This document shows, one piece after another, positions 36,064 to 45,021 of a stretch of 64,000 nucleotides of DNA (position 1 is the first letter of the stretch; each line of letters starts with the position of its first letter). The DNA comes from Oscillospiraceae bacterium (GTDB taxonomy: Bacteria > Bacillota > Clostridia > Oscillospirales > Acutalibacteraceae). The stretch is taken from the NCBI GenBank assembly GCA_910574935.1, contig CAJTCU010000003.1:62001-126000 (forward strand), written 5' to 3'. The position numbers and the translations under genes were made by a program. Below the pieces are notes generated by a model. The model saw only the letters and a list, made by a program, of their open reading frames with translations, was not told the DNA's origin and made no database searches.

Positions 36064-37425
36064 TTAGCCCGCCAGTTCGCTAAGCACCGCGCCTACAACG
36101 CCGCCCGCGCTCTCGATACTACTATTGGATTCCTCTACCACCACCGCAAAAGCAATAGGGTACCGGCTATTATCGCAAAATCCCACCATCCAGCAGTTGG
36201 GGGCTTTCTCTTCCCCCACCTCGCCGGTGCCTGTCTTGGCGCACACGTTCATTCCCTCGGGAAACAGGTAATCGCCGTAGTAGTTTTCCACATTGTTTCG
36301 CATCATATATTTCAGCTGCACTGCCTCGGCTTCTGTCACCAGGTCGCGGCCGCCTCCAGGCGCTAAGCCCGCAAACAGGTCCACGCCCTGGGTCAGCCGG
36401 GGCTGCGTATAACTGCCGCCATTGGCAATGGCTCCCATCAGAACCATCATATGGTAGGGGTTGCATAGGTCTGTATACTGGCCAACCCCTGCCCAGCCCA
36501 GCTGGTTGGAGCTGACCCCGGAAAGCCTGGCCTCGCTCTCTGCAATCTCAATATTTCCAAACTCCAGCGCCTGGTTAAAGCCCATCTGCTCCGCCTTTTT
36601 TTGCAGGGCCCCAGCCCCCAGATCATTGGCCAGCTTGGCAAAGTACAGGTTGCAGGAGTTTCCCAGGGCCCCGGCCATATCCAGTTCGCCGTGGGTACCC
36701 ATACAGGTTATATTACTGCCGCCGATCTCCTCGGACTCCCAGCACTCATAAGTGCGCTGGCTCCAGGTATCCGGCCACTCTTCCATTGCCGCCGCCGCGG
36801 TGACCAGCTTGAATATGCTCCCTGGAGTAAAGGAGCCGGACAAGGTATTGTCCAGGTAAACGCCTTTGTAGGCGTCATTTTCCTCAATATCCTCAGGCTG
36901 GTTTTCTGGGTCAAAGGTAGGTGCGCTTACCTTGCAAAGAATGTCCCCGGTCTTATAATTGTAGAAGATGGCCCCACCGTTGTGGCCATTCAAGGCGTTG
37001 TAGGCCGCCACACAGGCGTCCTGGTCCAGGGTCAAGTTCACGGTGTTGCCAAGCTGGTTAAAGAAGGTCTCGTTTAGGCCTGTAATCAGGTTGTAACCAG
37101 TAAGCTTGGTACGCATGGTGTACTGCACACTGGTACTAATGTACCCTGCCGGGTCTCCCACTGTGTGCAGCAGGGCCCGGCGGGCGGCCTCACTCTCGCT
37201 ATAAATCCGCTTTCCCTCCTGAGTGGAGGCCAGCAGGACGCCTTCCCTGTCGGCAATATTACCCATACCAGCGGCGGCCTCGCTGCCATAAATATGTTCA
37301 TTGTAGGGCTGCATAGCCCATTGGCCGCCATGGAAGATCACCCCGTACAGCAGCCAGCCCACGCCGCCCAAAAAGGCGATCAACACAATATAAAGGGCAA
37401 AGGAGCGGAACCCCACAGTTTTCAT
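36064..37425 (-). CDS. Penicillin-binding protein, monofunctional transpeptidase (PbpA/FtsI-like)
   Basis: This 453-residue protein has one N-terminal membrane helix (about 8-30). A short dimerisation-type region and a transpeptidase domain follow. The active-site motifs are SIFK (in SFTPGSIFKLVTA), SCN (ALGNSCNLYFAK) and KTG (VCAKTGTGEV). It cross-links peptidoglycan. Its ATG overlaps the stop of the FHA-FtsW gene (ATGA), matching the rule that SEDS polymerases are encoded with a cognate class B PBP. Elongation, division or spore wall use cannot be told. Confidence 0.9.
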   Translation of the reverse strand: MKTVGFRSFALYIVLIAFLGGVGWLLYGVIFHGGQWAMQPYNEHIYGSEAAAGMGNIADREGVLLASTQEGKRIYSESEAARRALLHTVGDPAGYISTSVQYTMRTKLTGYNLITGLNETFFNQLGNTVNLTLDQDACVAAYNALNGHNGGAIFYNYKTGDILCKVSAPTFDPENQPEDIEENDAYKGVYLDNTLSGSFTPGSIFKLVTAAAAMEEWPDTWSQRTYECWESEEIGGSNITCMGTHGELDMAGALGNSCNLYFAKLANDLGAGALQKKAEQMGFNQALEFGNIEIAESEARLSGVSSNQLGWAGVGQYTDLCNPYHMMVLMGAIANGGSYTQPRLTQGVDLFAGLAPGGGRDLVTEAEAVQLKYMMRNNVENYYGDYLFPEGMNVCAKTGTGEVGEEKAPNCWMVGFCDNSRYPIAFAVVVEESNSSIESAGGVVGAVLSELAG

Positions 37426-39557
37426 GAATAGATGTCCTCCATTTTCTCTTTAGGTTCCGACGGGCCCGGCTTTTCCGGAGCGCCGCCCAGGATAGAATGC
37501 GCGCCTGTAGAAAGGTCCTCAAACTCCGCCCCAGCGGCCCCGGCCTCCGGCTTCTTCTGCCAAGAAGAACCCGCCTCCGCCGGCTCTGGGCGTTCTCCCG
37601 CCACCTGCGGCGTTTCTCTTTCCGGCACATGGGGTAAGGGCGCGGTGTAGAAATCTTCGAACTCCGCGCCGGACAAAGGGGGCTCCGGCGGCGCGGAATC
37701 CACCGGCGGATGAGCCATATGAACGCCTCCCACCAGTCGGGGTGTTGCGGTGGACGCCTGCATAGCACTGGCCTCCACTGGCGCAGCCTCCATCTTGTAC
37801 CGAGGCCGGGGCGTTGGCTGGCGATTGGGCTGGGTTCTGGGCGGCTGGGGCGCCGGCTGGCGGTCCCCATGCTTTCCGGCCCGACGGGCTGCGTAGGTAC
37901 GCTCGTCCGCTGCTTTCAAAAAGGCCATCAGCCCCCACACTGAAGCCATACTGGATCCCCCCGCGCTGACAAAAGGAAGGGTTACGCCCGTAAGGGGCAA
38001 AATATCTGTTACCCCAAACACGTTCAGGCAGGTCTGGAACAGCAGCATTCCCGCCACCGCGCAAGCCCCGATGGAAAAAAAGGTGGAGCGGCTTCTGGTC
38101 ACGTCACTGCGGGCGTACAGGGTAAACAGGGCAATGGTCATAATCACAATCAAGCCCAGCAGCAGACCCTGCTCCTCGCAGAGCATACCGAACACCAGGT
38201 CGCTGTCCGCGGCAAAATAGTTTCCCAGATACCCCTTGCCCAGCCCCATGCCAAACAGCCCCCCGCTGGCCAAAAAGGTCAGCACCCGAGTCTGTTGCAG
38301 GCCTGTGTCATAGGGATCGTCCCACACGTGGCCCCAGGCGCTGAACCGGTCCGCTACATAAGGCATAAAGGTGAGCACCAGAAAAACTCCAAAGGCTGCG
38401 GCTGCCAGGATCAGAATAATGGTGCGCACGCTGCCCGACCGCATAAAGGCAATAATTAGGAAGGTTGCAAAGAAGATCACCGCAGTGCCCAGGTCCCGCA
38501 TTAGAAACAGGAACCCCACACAAGCCCCGGTAAACACCAGGAACTCGGTAATATTTTTTTTCGTCTGAAGCCTGTCCAGCGTAGAGGTGCCCACAAAGAC
38601 AAAGGCAATTTTAATAAACTCAGAGGGCTGCACACTAATGGGGCCAATGTAAATCCAGTTCTGTGAGCCAAAACTAGTGGTACCAATAAGCAGGTTTAGC
38701 ACAAACAGGCACAGGGCCCCCACACCAATGGGCAGGCGGTACTTGGCCACCCGGTCCATATCATTCATAAACCAGATGAGAAAGCAGAACAGCACTATGC
38801 CCAAGAACATGGCCCCCAGCTGGCTAATAACGCCGTGCAGGTCATAGGCAGCCAGCAGATTGACGCCAATCCCCGAGAGCAGGTAAGCCACGGTCTCGAT
38901 CTCAAAGCTAACCCTGTGCTGAATGGCCATGGAGTAAACATACAGCCCCCAGCCCATGAAAAGCACGGCGGCCTCTGGCAGCAGGGCGGCGGGCTGAAAT
39001 GTTCCCGTGGCTACGCTGCCCTGGAGCGCCATGAGGATGTGCACCAGGCTGGCCACGAACATTAGCTTGAAGGGCGAGGCCGCCTCCCGCAGCAAAGCGG
39101 CAAAGGCCCGGCGTTTTTTTTCCGGCGGCTGGGGAGAATTTTGCAGCACAAGGGTCACATTCCCCAGGGTCATCCGGTCGCCAATGTTCACCAGCTTCTT
39201 ATCCTTTATCTTTTTTCCATTTACCGCGACGCCGCCTTTAGAGCCGGTGTCGCATACCACCCAGCCCTCATCCCGGCGCATAAACACCGCGTGGTCTCGC
39301 GAGACCGCTGTATCTGGCAGGCAGATGTCGCAGCTTTTGGCCCGGCCCATGGAGTTTTCCCAGTACAGTACCGGAAACTGGACCCCCGAAGCCGCGTCCA
39401 CCAGCATAACCACCGGGTCCCGGCGGCGCTGGCCGCGCTTAAAAGAAGTGTAGCAGCGCCAAGATACATAGAGGGCGAGAAATGGCACAATCATGCGGAT
39501 GATCAGCAGTACAGCGGGCAGAAACCCTGACTGCAAAAAATGTTCAAACTGTTCCAA
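37422..39557 (-). CDS. FHA-domain FtsW/RodA/SpoVE-family peptidoglycan polymerase
   Basis: The protein has a first helix, then an FHA domain (about 50-130: GRAKSCDICLPDTAVSRDHAVF, DTGSKGGVAVNGKKI). About ten SEDS membrane helices follow (about 160-550; NWIYIGPISVQPSEFIKI, MRDLGTAVIFF, LPFVSAGGSSM). A ~150-residue Pro/Glu-rich disordered tail ends it. FHA domains bind phosphothreonine, so control by a Ser/Thr kinase is likely; no kinase gene is in the window. A TTG at 39557 has AAGGAG 7 bases upstream; the ATG at 39563 is only 1 base from it and less likely. A fragment of this gene recurs at 40550-40620. Confidence 0.9.
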   Translation of the reverse strand: MEQFEHFLQSGFLPAVLLIIRMIVPFLALYVSWRCYTSFKRGQRRRDPVVMLVDAASGVQFPVLYWENSMGRAKSCDICLPDTAVSRDHAVFMRRDEGWVVCDTGSKGGVAVNGKKIKDKKLVNIGDRMTLGNVTLVLQNSPQPPEKKRRAFAALLREAASPFKLMFVASLVHILMALQGSVATGTFQPAALLPEAAVLFMGWGLYVYSMAIQHRVSFEIETVAYLLSGIGVNLLAAYDLHGVISQLGAMFLGIVLFCFLIWFMNDMDRVAKYRLPIGVGALCLFVLNLLIGTTSFGSQNWIYIGPISVQPSEFIKIAFVFVGTSTLDRLQTKKNITEFLVFTGACVGFLFLMRDLGTAVIFFATFLIIAFMRSGSVRTIILILAAAAFGVFLVLTFMPYVADRFSAWGHVWDDPYDTGLQQTRVLTFLASGGLFGMGLGKGYLGNYFAADSDLVFGMLCEEQGLLLGLIVIMTIALFTLYARSDVTRSRSTFFSIGACAVAGMLLFQTCLNVFGVTDILPLTGVTLPFVSAGGSSMASVWGLMAFLKAADERTYAARRAGKHGDRQPAPQPPRTQPNRQPTPRPRYKMEAAPVEASAMQASTATPRLVGGVHMAHPPVDSAPPEPPLSGAEFEDFYTAPLPHVPERETPQVAGERPEPAEAGSSWQKKPEAGAAGAEFEDLSTGAHSILGGAPEKPGPSEPKEKMEDIYS

Positions 39558-39603
39558 ACCCATTCTCCTTTGTTCTTTTAGGGGCTTTCCGTTTTCCCAG
39601 AGC

Positions 39604-40275
39604 CTACCGGATCTCTGCCACTTCTCCCGCTCGTTTATAGATTGCTCCCGGTGGCACCGCGCCCCGCACCATAGACAGGGGATACACCCGGCTGCCCCGG
39701 CCTATCACGGTTCCGGGGTTCAGCACGGTATTGCATCCCACCTCTACCAGGTCGCCTAAAATCGCCCCAAATTTCTTCAGTCCGGTCTCTACCCGCCTAT
39801 CTCCCGCCAAAACCGTAACCGGGCTCTTATCCTGCTTTACGTTAGAGGTCAGCGCCCCTGCCCCCATGTGGGCCTTGTAGCCCAGGATGGAGTCCCCCAC
39901 ATAGTTGTAGTGGGGAACCTGGACCTTATCAAACAGAATAACATTTTTTAATTCCGTGGAGTTTCCCACCACGCAGCCCGCCCCCACCAGGGCGTTGCCC
40001 CGGATAAAAGCCCCGGGCCGCACCTGGGTTTCCGGGCCAATGACACAGGGGCCGGAAATATAATGATTCGGGAAGATCACGGCGCTCTTGTGCACCCACA
40101 GGTTCTCTCCCCTCAGTTCATAGTCCTCGCCCAGCTGTGGGCCCAGTGCCAGAATGAATGCCCCGATCTCTCCCAGCGCCTGCCAGGGGAACGCGCAGCC
40201 TTCCAGCAAAGGGGCGGCGGCGCTGTGCTCCAGGTTGAACAAATCTTTGGTCGCAAGGGTGATCTCACACATCAT
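39604..40275 (-). CDS. Left-handed beta-helix (hexapeptide-repeat) transferase, GlmU-like
   Basis: This 223-residue protein has a clear hexapeptide-repeat series (VIGPETQVRPGAFIRGNALV, GAGCVVGNSTELKNVILF, VGDSILGYKAHMGAGALTSN, VLNPGTVIGRGSRVYPLS). This resembles the acyltransferase half of GlmU-type nucleotidyl/acyltransferases but without the N-terminal nucleotidyltransferase. It is 47 bases after the FHA-FtsW gene on the opposite side of transcription flow, so it may be co-transcribed with the wall genes. Substrate unknown. Confidence 0.75.
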   Translation of the reverse strand: MMCEITLATKDLFNLEHSAAAPLLEGCAFPWQALGEIGAFILALGPQLGEDYELRGENLWVHKSAVIFPNHYISGPCVIGPETQVRPGAFIRGNALVGAGCVVGNSTELKNVILFDKVQVPHYNYVGDSILGYKAHMGAGALTSNVKQDKSPVTVLAGDRRVETGLKKFGAILGDLVEVGCNTVLNPGTVIGRGSRVYPLSMVRGAVPPGAIYKRAGEVAEIR

Positions 40276-40305
40276 ACAACAACTCCTTTTTTAATACAAA
40301 TAGGC

Positions 40306-40347
40306 GGAGGGCGTTGGCAGAACCACCCGCCGGTCCAACGCCCTCCC
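40306..40347. terminator. Hairpin upstream of the beta-helix gene
   Basis: GGAGGGCGTTGG and its complement CCAACGCCCTCC enclose a ~17-base loop. No T-run directly follows on either strand, so it may be an attenuator or weak terminator in the leader of the beta-helix gene. Confidence 0.35.
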
Positions 40348-40412
40348 GCCCTGTTTCTATTCCTTCCATAAAGTCAACCATAGAAAAGGCCACCCCGGGA
40401 CTACGTCCCAAC

Positions 40413-40690
40413 TTAAGGCAACACCGCACAACATTTTCCTAAAGCCTGTTCACACAACTTGCATGTTCAGATTTCGGAATGGACTTTGAGCCGGTTCAAG
40501 GAAAAAGTGCAGACAATCCAGGAATTTTCAAGCCTGCCGCATGATTCTTCCCAGCCGCCAGAGAAAAAACGCAGGGCCTTTGCCGCTTTGCGGCGGAAGG
40601 CGGCCTCGCCCTTTAAGCTTTTGACATGGAGACTGCCAAAACCCTTGGAAAAGATGGGCGCGCTTACTTCTGTGAACAAGCCCTGGCTTT
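40413..40690. repeat. Family A end fragment plus family C element carrying a captured gene fragment
   Basis: 40413-40432 is a family A terminus (TTAAGGCAACACCGCACAA). From 40441 to about 40690 lies a family C element with ends AAGCCTGTTCACACAA and TTCTGTGAACAAGCCCT. Inside, 40550-40620 matches 39064-39133 (the FHA-FtsW gene, reverse strand) at about 64 of 70 bases. It encodes QPPEKKRRAFAALRRKAAS against QPPEKKRRAFAALLREAAS in the gene. The element therefore seems to have acquired a host gene segment. Confidence 0.7.
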
Positions 40691-40714
40691 TCTTTTGGAA
40701 GTAATATCCTTTAT

Positions 40715-41503
40715 TTATTGAAACAGCAGAACTGTTTTGTCAATGGTGTCCAGCTGGTTCATGTCCAGTTGGAGTTCGCCTTGGGCCGTCTGACGAATAT
40801 CCAGCGCGATGATAATATTCTGTGTGTCAAAGGTGATATTGCTCAGCTGTCCCTGGCAGAGGGCTATGGTCTTTTCCACAAACAACTGTCCTGGGTCCAC
40901 CTGTACGGCCGGCGAGGGCTCTGGTGTGGGAGTGGGCGAGGGCGTAGGCTCTTCCTCCCCCTCATCCCAGTCCTCCCATCCGTCTCCGTCCTCCCCCTCG
41001 GGAGAAACCGTGGGAACAGGCGTGGCCATGGCCGCCCGGTTGGCTTGGGCAGCCTCTTCCTGGGCCTGGGTGCGTAGCTGGGCGATCTGCTGGCTAAGCC
41101 CCCGGAAATTGGTGATTGGGGTCACCTCCACCTCAATATAATAGCCGCCGTTCACCTTCTTCTCTTCCTTTACCAAGTACTTGGCCTGGGCCAGGGCCTG
41201 GGCCATCACCTGCTCCAGCGCGGCCAGCTGCTGGTCGTTGGGCGACACCCCGTAGATATTACAGAAATTAATGGCGGCGTTTTGCACAGTGGAAAGGTTA
41301 TTATCCTGAGCGTTCTCTATGGGTACCTGGGTAATAGACACGAATTTATCGTGGGAGTTATGGTAGCTGCTGTCCAAAAGAGCCTGGATATAGCTGGAAA
41401 CATCGTAATCGTCAAAGCCCATCATGGGCAGCTCACAGCCAGCCATGCAGAGGGCCAATGCCAGGGCCAACGCCGCGGCCATCATCTTTTTGGTGATTTT
41501 CAT
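40715..41503 (-). CDS. Lipoprotein of unknown function
   Basis: This 262-residue protein has an N-terminal signal with lipobox LCMAGC, so it should be anchored outside the membrane. A mostly helical region (about 30-155) follows, then an acidic, Ser/Thr/Pro-rich linker (EEEPTPSPTPTPEPSP). A C-terminal ~60 residues (QGQLSNITFDTQNIIIALDI) completes it. No family was recognised. GGGAGG precedes the ATG. It lies 30 bases after secA in the same direction, so co-transcription is likely. Confidence 0.8.
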   Translation of the reverse strand: MKITKKMMAAALALALALCMAGCELPMMGFDDYDVSSYIQALLDSSYHNSHDKFVSITQVPIENAQDNNLSTVQNAAINFCNIYGVSPNDQQLAALEQVMAQALAQAKYLVKEEKKVNGGYYIEVEVTPITNFRGLSQQIAQLRTQAQEEAAQANRAAMATPVPTVSPEGEDGDGWEDWDEGEEEPTPSPTPTPEPSPAVQVDPGQLFVEKTIALCQGQLSNITFDTQNIIIALDIRQTAQGELQLDMNQLDTIDKTVLLFQ

Positions 41504-41533
41504 TCTTTTCCTCCCAATTTACCGTCAAGCCGG

Positions 41534-44284
41534 TCACTCGTTCCTTCCACAACATTTCTTGTACTTCAGGCCGCTGCCGCAGGGGCAGGGGTCATTGCGC
41601 CCGGGCTTCTGCTGCTTTTTCACCGGGGCCTTTTTCACCTCTTTGCCGCCCCCGGCGCCCGCGCCGGTTTCTTTGGCCACCTGCTCCCGCTGGGGGGCCT
41701 CTTTAGTTCGCAGGCGCACCGTAAGGATGGACTTGGCGGTGTTTTCCCGTATGGCGGAAATCATGCTGTCAAACATATCAAATCCCTCCAGCCGGTACTC
41801 CACCACCGGGTCCTGCTGGGCATAGGCCCGCAGGCGGATGCCGTCTTGCAGCTGGCTCATGGCGTCAATGTGGTCCATCCACTCCTGGTCCACGCTGCGC
41901 AGCATAACCACTCGCTCCACCTCACGCATAATAGGCGGGGTAAACTCCTCTTCCCGGCGCTCATAGAGCTCCCGGGCCTTTTTAAAGAGCTCCCCCTTCA
42001 TATAGCTGGGCTCCAGGTCCTCCACCTCCTGAGGGCTGAACGTAAGGTCCTCTTCCCCAATGAGCCACCCCATATAATGCTCCCGCAGACCAGCAAGGTC
42101 CCAGTCGTCGTGGGGCACGTTCTCTGGCAAGAAGGTATCCACATTAGCCCCAATGGCCTCTTCGATCATCTTCAAAATAGCGGGCTTCATGTCCTCTCCG
42201 TCCAGCACCTGATCCCGCTGGCCGTAAATGATCTGCCGCTGTTTGTTCATTACCTCGTCGTATTGCAGCACGTTTTTACGAATGCTAAAGTTCCGGCTCT
42301 CCACCTTGCGCTGGGCGCTCTCAATAGAGTTGGACACCATCGCCGCCTCAATGGGGGTCTCGTCGTCGATGCGCAGTTTATCCATCATATTAGAAAGCCG
42401 CTCGCCCCCAAACAGCCGCATCAGGTCGTCTTCTAAGGAAATGTAAAACCGGCTTTTGCCCGGGTCTCCCTGGCGGCCAGACCGGCCCCGCAGCTGGTTG
42501 TCAATGCGGCGGCTCTCGTGGCGCTCTGTACCGATGATGTAGAGTCCGCCCAGGGCCTTTACCTCCTGGGCCTCAGGCGCAATCTGCTCTTCATACTTTT
42601 TATTCAGCTGGGCAAAAGTGGCCCTGGCCTCTAGAATCTCCTGGTCCTCTGTGTGGCTAAAGGCTGTCGCCTCTACCAGCAGCTCCTCGCTGTAGCCCTT
42701 TTTACGCATTTCAGCCTTGGCCATAAACTCCGCGTTGCCGCCCAGAGAGATGTCCGTGCCGCGGCCCGCCATATTGGTGGCAATGGTCACCGCGCCCTTG
42801 CGGCCGGCCTGGGCCACGATCTGGGCCTCTTTTTCGTGGAACTTGGCGTTCAGCACCTCGTGCTTTATCCCCCGCTGCCTTAAAAGGCGGCTGAGCAGCT
42901 CGGACTTTTCCACCGTAATGGTGCCCACCAGCACGGGCTGGCCCTTTTGGTGGTGCTCCACAATGTCGTTAATCACAGCCCGGTACTTGGCCTCGGTGGT
43001 CTTGTAGACCACATCCGGACAGTCCTCCCGGATCATAGGACGGTTGGTGGGAATCTCCACCACGTCCAGCTTGTAGATCTCGGAGAACTCCTCCTGTTCG
43101 GTCATAGCGGTACCCGTCATACCAGAGAGCTTCTCATATAGCCGGAAATAATTTTGGAAGGTGATCGTGGCCAGGGTTTTGCTCTCTCTTGCCACCTCCA
43201 CGCCCTCTTTGGCCTCAATAGCCTGGTGCAGGCCCTCGTTATAGCGGCGGCCGTACATCAGCCGCCCGGTGAATTCATCCACGATAATAACCTCGCCGTC
43301 TTTCACCACATAGTCCTGGTCTCGGTGCATAATGCCCCAGGCCCGAATGGCCTGGTTTACATGGTGCTGAATGCGGATGTTGTCCGGGTCGGTGAGGTTC
43401 TCCAGGTTAAAGTACTGTTCCGCCTTTTTCACACCTTGGCGGGTCAGGGACACGGTCTTGAGCTTTTCGTTGACAATATAGTCATAGTCTGCATAGAGCT
43501 CGTCGTTGTCCTCTTTTTCATTGGTCTCCTTCACTTTAATAAACCGCAGGCCCTGGGCAAAGGAGTTTGCCCGGCCGTACAGCTCGTCGGCCTTATCCCC
43601 CTGGCCAGAGATGATCAGCGGGGTGCGGGCCTCATCGATCAAAATGGAGTCCACCTCATCCACCACGGCATAGTGGTGGCCCCGCTGGACCTTGCGGTCC
43701 TTGTAGATCACCATGTTATCCCGCAGGTAGTCGAAGCCCATCTCGTTATTGGTTCCGTAGGTGATGTCGCAGGCATAGGCCGCCTTTTTCTCTTGGGAGC
43801 TCATGCCTGTCAGGGCCAGGCCCACCGTGAGGCCCATAAAATTAAACACCCGGGCCATCATCTCCCCCTGGTACTTGGCCAGGTATTCGTTCACTGTGAC
43901 AATATGCACACCCTTGCCGGTCAGGGCGTTTAGGTAGGCGGGCAGAGCCAGGGTAAAAGTTTTTCCTTCACCAGTTTTCATTTCGGCAATACGTCCCTGG
44001 TGCAGAATGATACCGCCCTGAATCTGCACAGGAAACAGCCGCTTGGAAAGCACCCGGTCCATCGCTTCCCGGCAAGCGGCGAAAGCCTCGGGCAGAATGG
44101 CGTCTAGGGTCCCGCCCTTTTCCAGCTGTTCTTTAAAGCGCCCGGTCTCCGCTTTCAGTTCCTGATCGCTCATGGCCCGGTAGCGGTCCTCCAGGGCCAG
44201 CACCTGGTCCACCTGGGGCTGTACGCGCTTCAGCTCCCGCTTGCTATAGTTGCCGAAGAGCTTGGTGAGTATATTGTTTGCCAT
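41534..44284 (-). CDS. secA: Protein translocase ATPase SecA
   Basis: This 916-residue motor drives preproteins through SecYEG. Motifs are Walker A MKTGEGKTF, the DEVDSILIDEARTPLI region, NMAGRGTDI and ERHESRRIDNQLRGRSGRQGDPG. A C-terminal SEC-C zinc motif (NDPCPCGSGLKYKKCC) completes it. Length and order are normal. It has a promoter at 44478-44507 and a leader of about 190 bases. Confidence 0.97.
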   Translation of the reverse strand: MANNILTKLFGNYSKRELKRVQPQVDQVLALEDRYRAMSDQELKAETGRFKEQLEKGGTLDAILPEAFAACREAMDRVLSKRLFPVQIQGGIILHQGRIAEMKTGEGKTFTLALPAYLNALTGKGVHIVTVNEYLAKYQGEMMARVFNFMGLTVGLALTGMSSQEKKAAYACDITYGTNNEMGFDYLRDNMVIYKDRKVQRGHHYAVVDEVDSILIDEARTPLIISGQGDKADELYGRANSFAQGLRFIKVKETNEKEDNDELYADYDYIVNEKLKTVSLTRQGVKKAEQYFNLENLTDPDNIRIQHHVNQAIRAWGIMHRDQDYVVKDGEVIIVDEFTGRLMYGRRYNEGLHQAIEAKEGVEVARESKTLATITFQNYFRLYEKLSGMTGTAMTEQEEFSEIYKLDVVEIPTNRPMIREDCPDVVYKTTEAKYRAVINDIVEHHQKGQPVLVGTITVEKSELLSRLLRQRGIKHEVLNAKFHEKEAQIVAQAGRKGAVTIATNMAGRGTDISLGGNAEFMAKAEMRKKGYSEELLVEATAFSHTEDQEILEARATFAQLNKKYEEQIAPEAQEVKALGGLYIIGTERHESRRIDNQLRGRSGRQGDPGKSRFYISLEDDLMRLFGGERLSNMMDKLRIDDETPIEAAMVSNSIESAQRKVESRNFSIRKNVLQYDEVMNKQRQIIYGQRDQVLDGEDMKPAILKMIEEAIGANVDTFLPENVPHDDWDLAGLREHYMGWLIGEEDLTFSPQEVEDLEPSYMKGELFKKARELYERREEEFTPPIMREVERVVMLRSVDQEWMDHIDAMSQLQDGIRLRAYAQQDPVVEYRLEGFDMFDSMISAIRENTAKSILTVRLRTKEAPQREQVAKETGAGAGGGKEVKKAPVKKQQKPGRNDPCPCGSGLKYKKCCGRNE

Positions 44285-44477
44285 AGGGGCATCTTCCTCT
44301 CTTTATTTTTGGGGCCTGCCGTACCTTTGCGTTTCCTTGCCCCGCGCCAATTCCAGACCATACTATACGGTCATCGTAAACACACTTAAACATCCACAAA
44401 GCCAGATTTTTAAGTTGGATGGCTTTGCCGCCCTGCTTCAAAAGAATCAAAATGATTTTTTGAACTGTGTTAATTAT

Positions 44478-44507
44478 ATTATACCACGCCGCGGCCCCCG
44501 ATTGCAA
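44478..44507 (-). promoter_or_regulatory. Sigma-A promoter of secA
   Basis: TTGCAA (44502-44507) and TATAAT (44478-44483) are 18 bases apart on the minus strand. Transcription would begin about 190 bases before the secA ATG, a long leader with no evident small frame. Confidence 0.6.
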
Positions 44508-44612
44508 TAATCGCCATAGTTTATTTACATTTGGCCCAGTACGGCCTTTTGTGGGCAGGGTCTTGGGGCGGCCCCTTTCTTCTGGTTTCTTGCGGACTGT
44601 GTCGAATTGTAC

Positions 44613-44640
44613 TATGGCAACACCGCACAATACTAAATCT
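44613..44640. repeat. Family A miniature-element end fragment
   Basis: ATGGCAACACCGCACAATACTAAA matches the family A terminus and directly precedes the small-peptide module. Confidence 0.5.
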
Positions 44641-44677
44641 TGCCCGCCCTATACTGGCAACAGGAAGGGGTGAGAGC

Positions 44678-44776
44678 ATTGGAAAATACATTATAAACTT
44701 CATCTTGTCCGTTGCGGCAAGTGTAGCCGCCAGCTACATAAGCAGATGGCTTAACGGACAGCGCAAGGGCAAGTAA
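44678..44776 (+). CDS. Small hydrophobic peptide with non-canonical start
   Basis: The frame reads (I)GKYIINFILSVAASVAA then SYISRWLNGQRKGK and a stop, 32 residues. It has a single hydrophobic helix and a basic tail. AGGAAGGGG lies 7 bases before an in-frame ATT (44678), which may be a rare start or a mutated ATG. A strong terminator follows at 44787. A second, decayed copy with its own terminator is at 47040-47210. This resembles small clostridial membrane peptides, but no family could be named. Confidence 0.45.
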   Translation: MGKYIINFILSVAASVAASYISRWLNGQRKGK

Positions 44777-44786
44777 GCCTAAAATG

Positions 44787-44820
44787 AACCCCCGGAGAAC
44801 TGCTATTCTCCGGGGGTTTG
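44787..44820 (+). terminator. Terminator of the small-peptide gene
   Basis: AACCCCCGGAGAA and its complement TTCTCCGGGGGTT form a 12-13 base stem with a short loop, followed by TTTGCTTTG. Confidence 0.75.
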
Positions 44821-44971
44821 CTTTGTGAGAACATTGGACATTACAAATTTCCATTGTATTATAACACGCCGCCTGGGAAATTACAAGTGTGAACTTTCGC
44901 CAGGAACTTCCTGTTAGCTCTTCGACTCAAGAGCCCCGTTGGGCCCCCTTAAACTCCCAAAACTTTTGGCA

Positions 44972-45000
44972 TTGCCACTGCCCGGGCCATTTGGTATAAT
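44972..45000 (+). promoter_or_regulatory. Sigma-A promoter of the sensor kinase gene
   Basis: TTGCCA (44972-44977) and TATAAT (44995-45000) are 17 bases apart. Transcription would start at about 45007, leaving only ~15 bases before the ATG, just enough for the AAGGAGG ribosome site. Confidence 0.65.
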
Positions 45001-45021
45001 AATAAAAAGGAGGGAACTATC

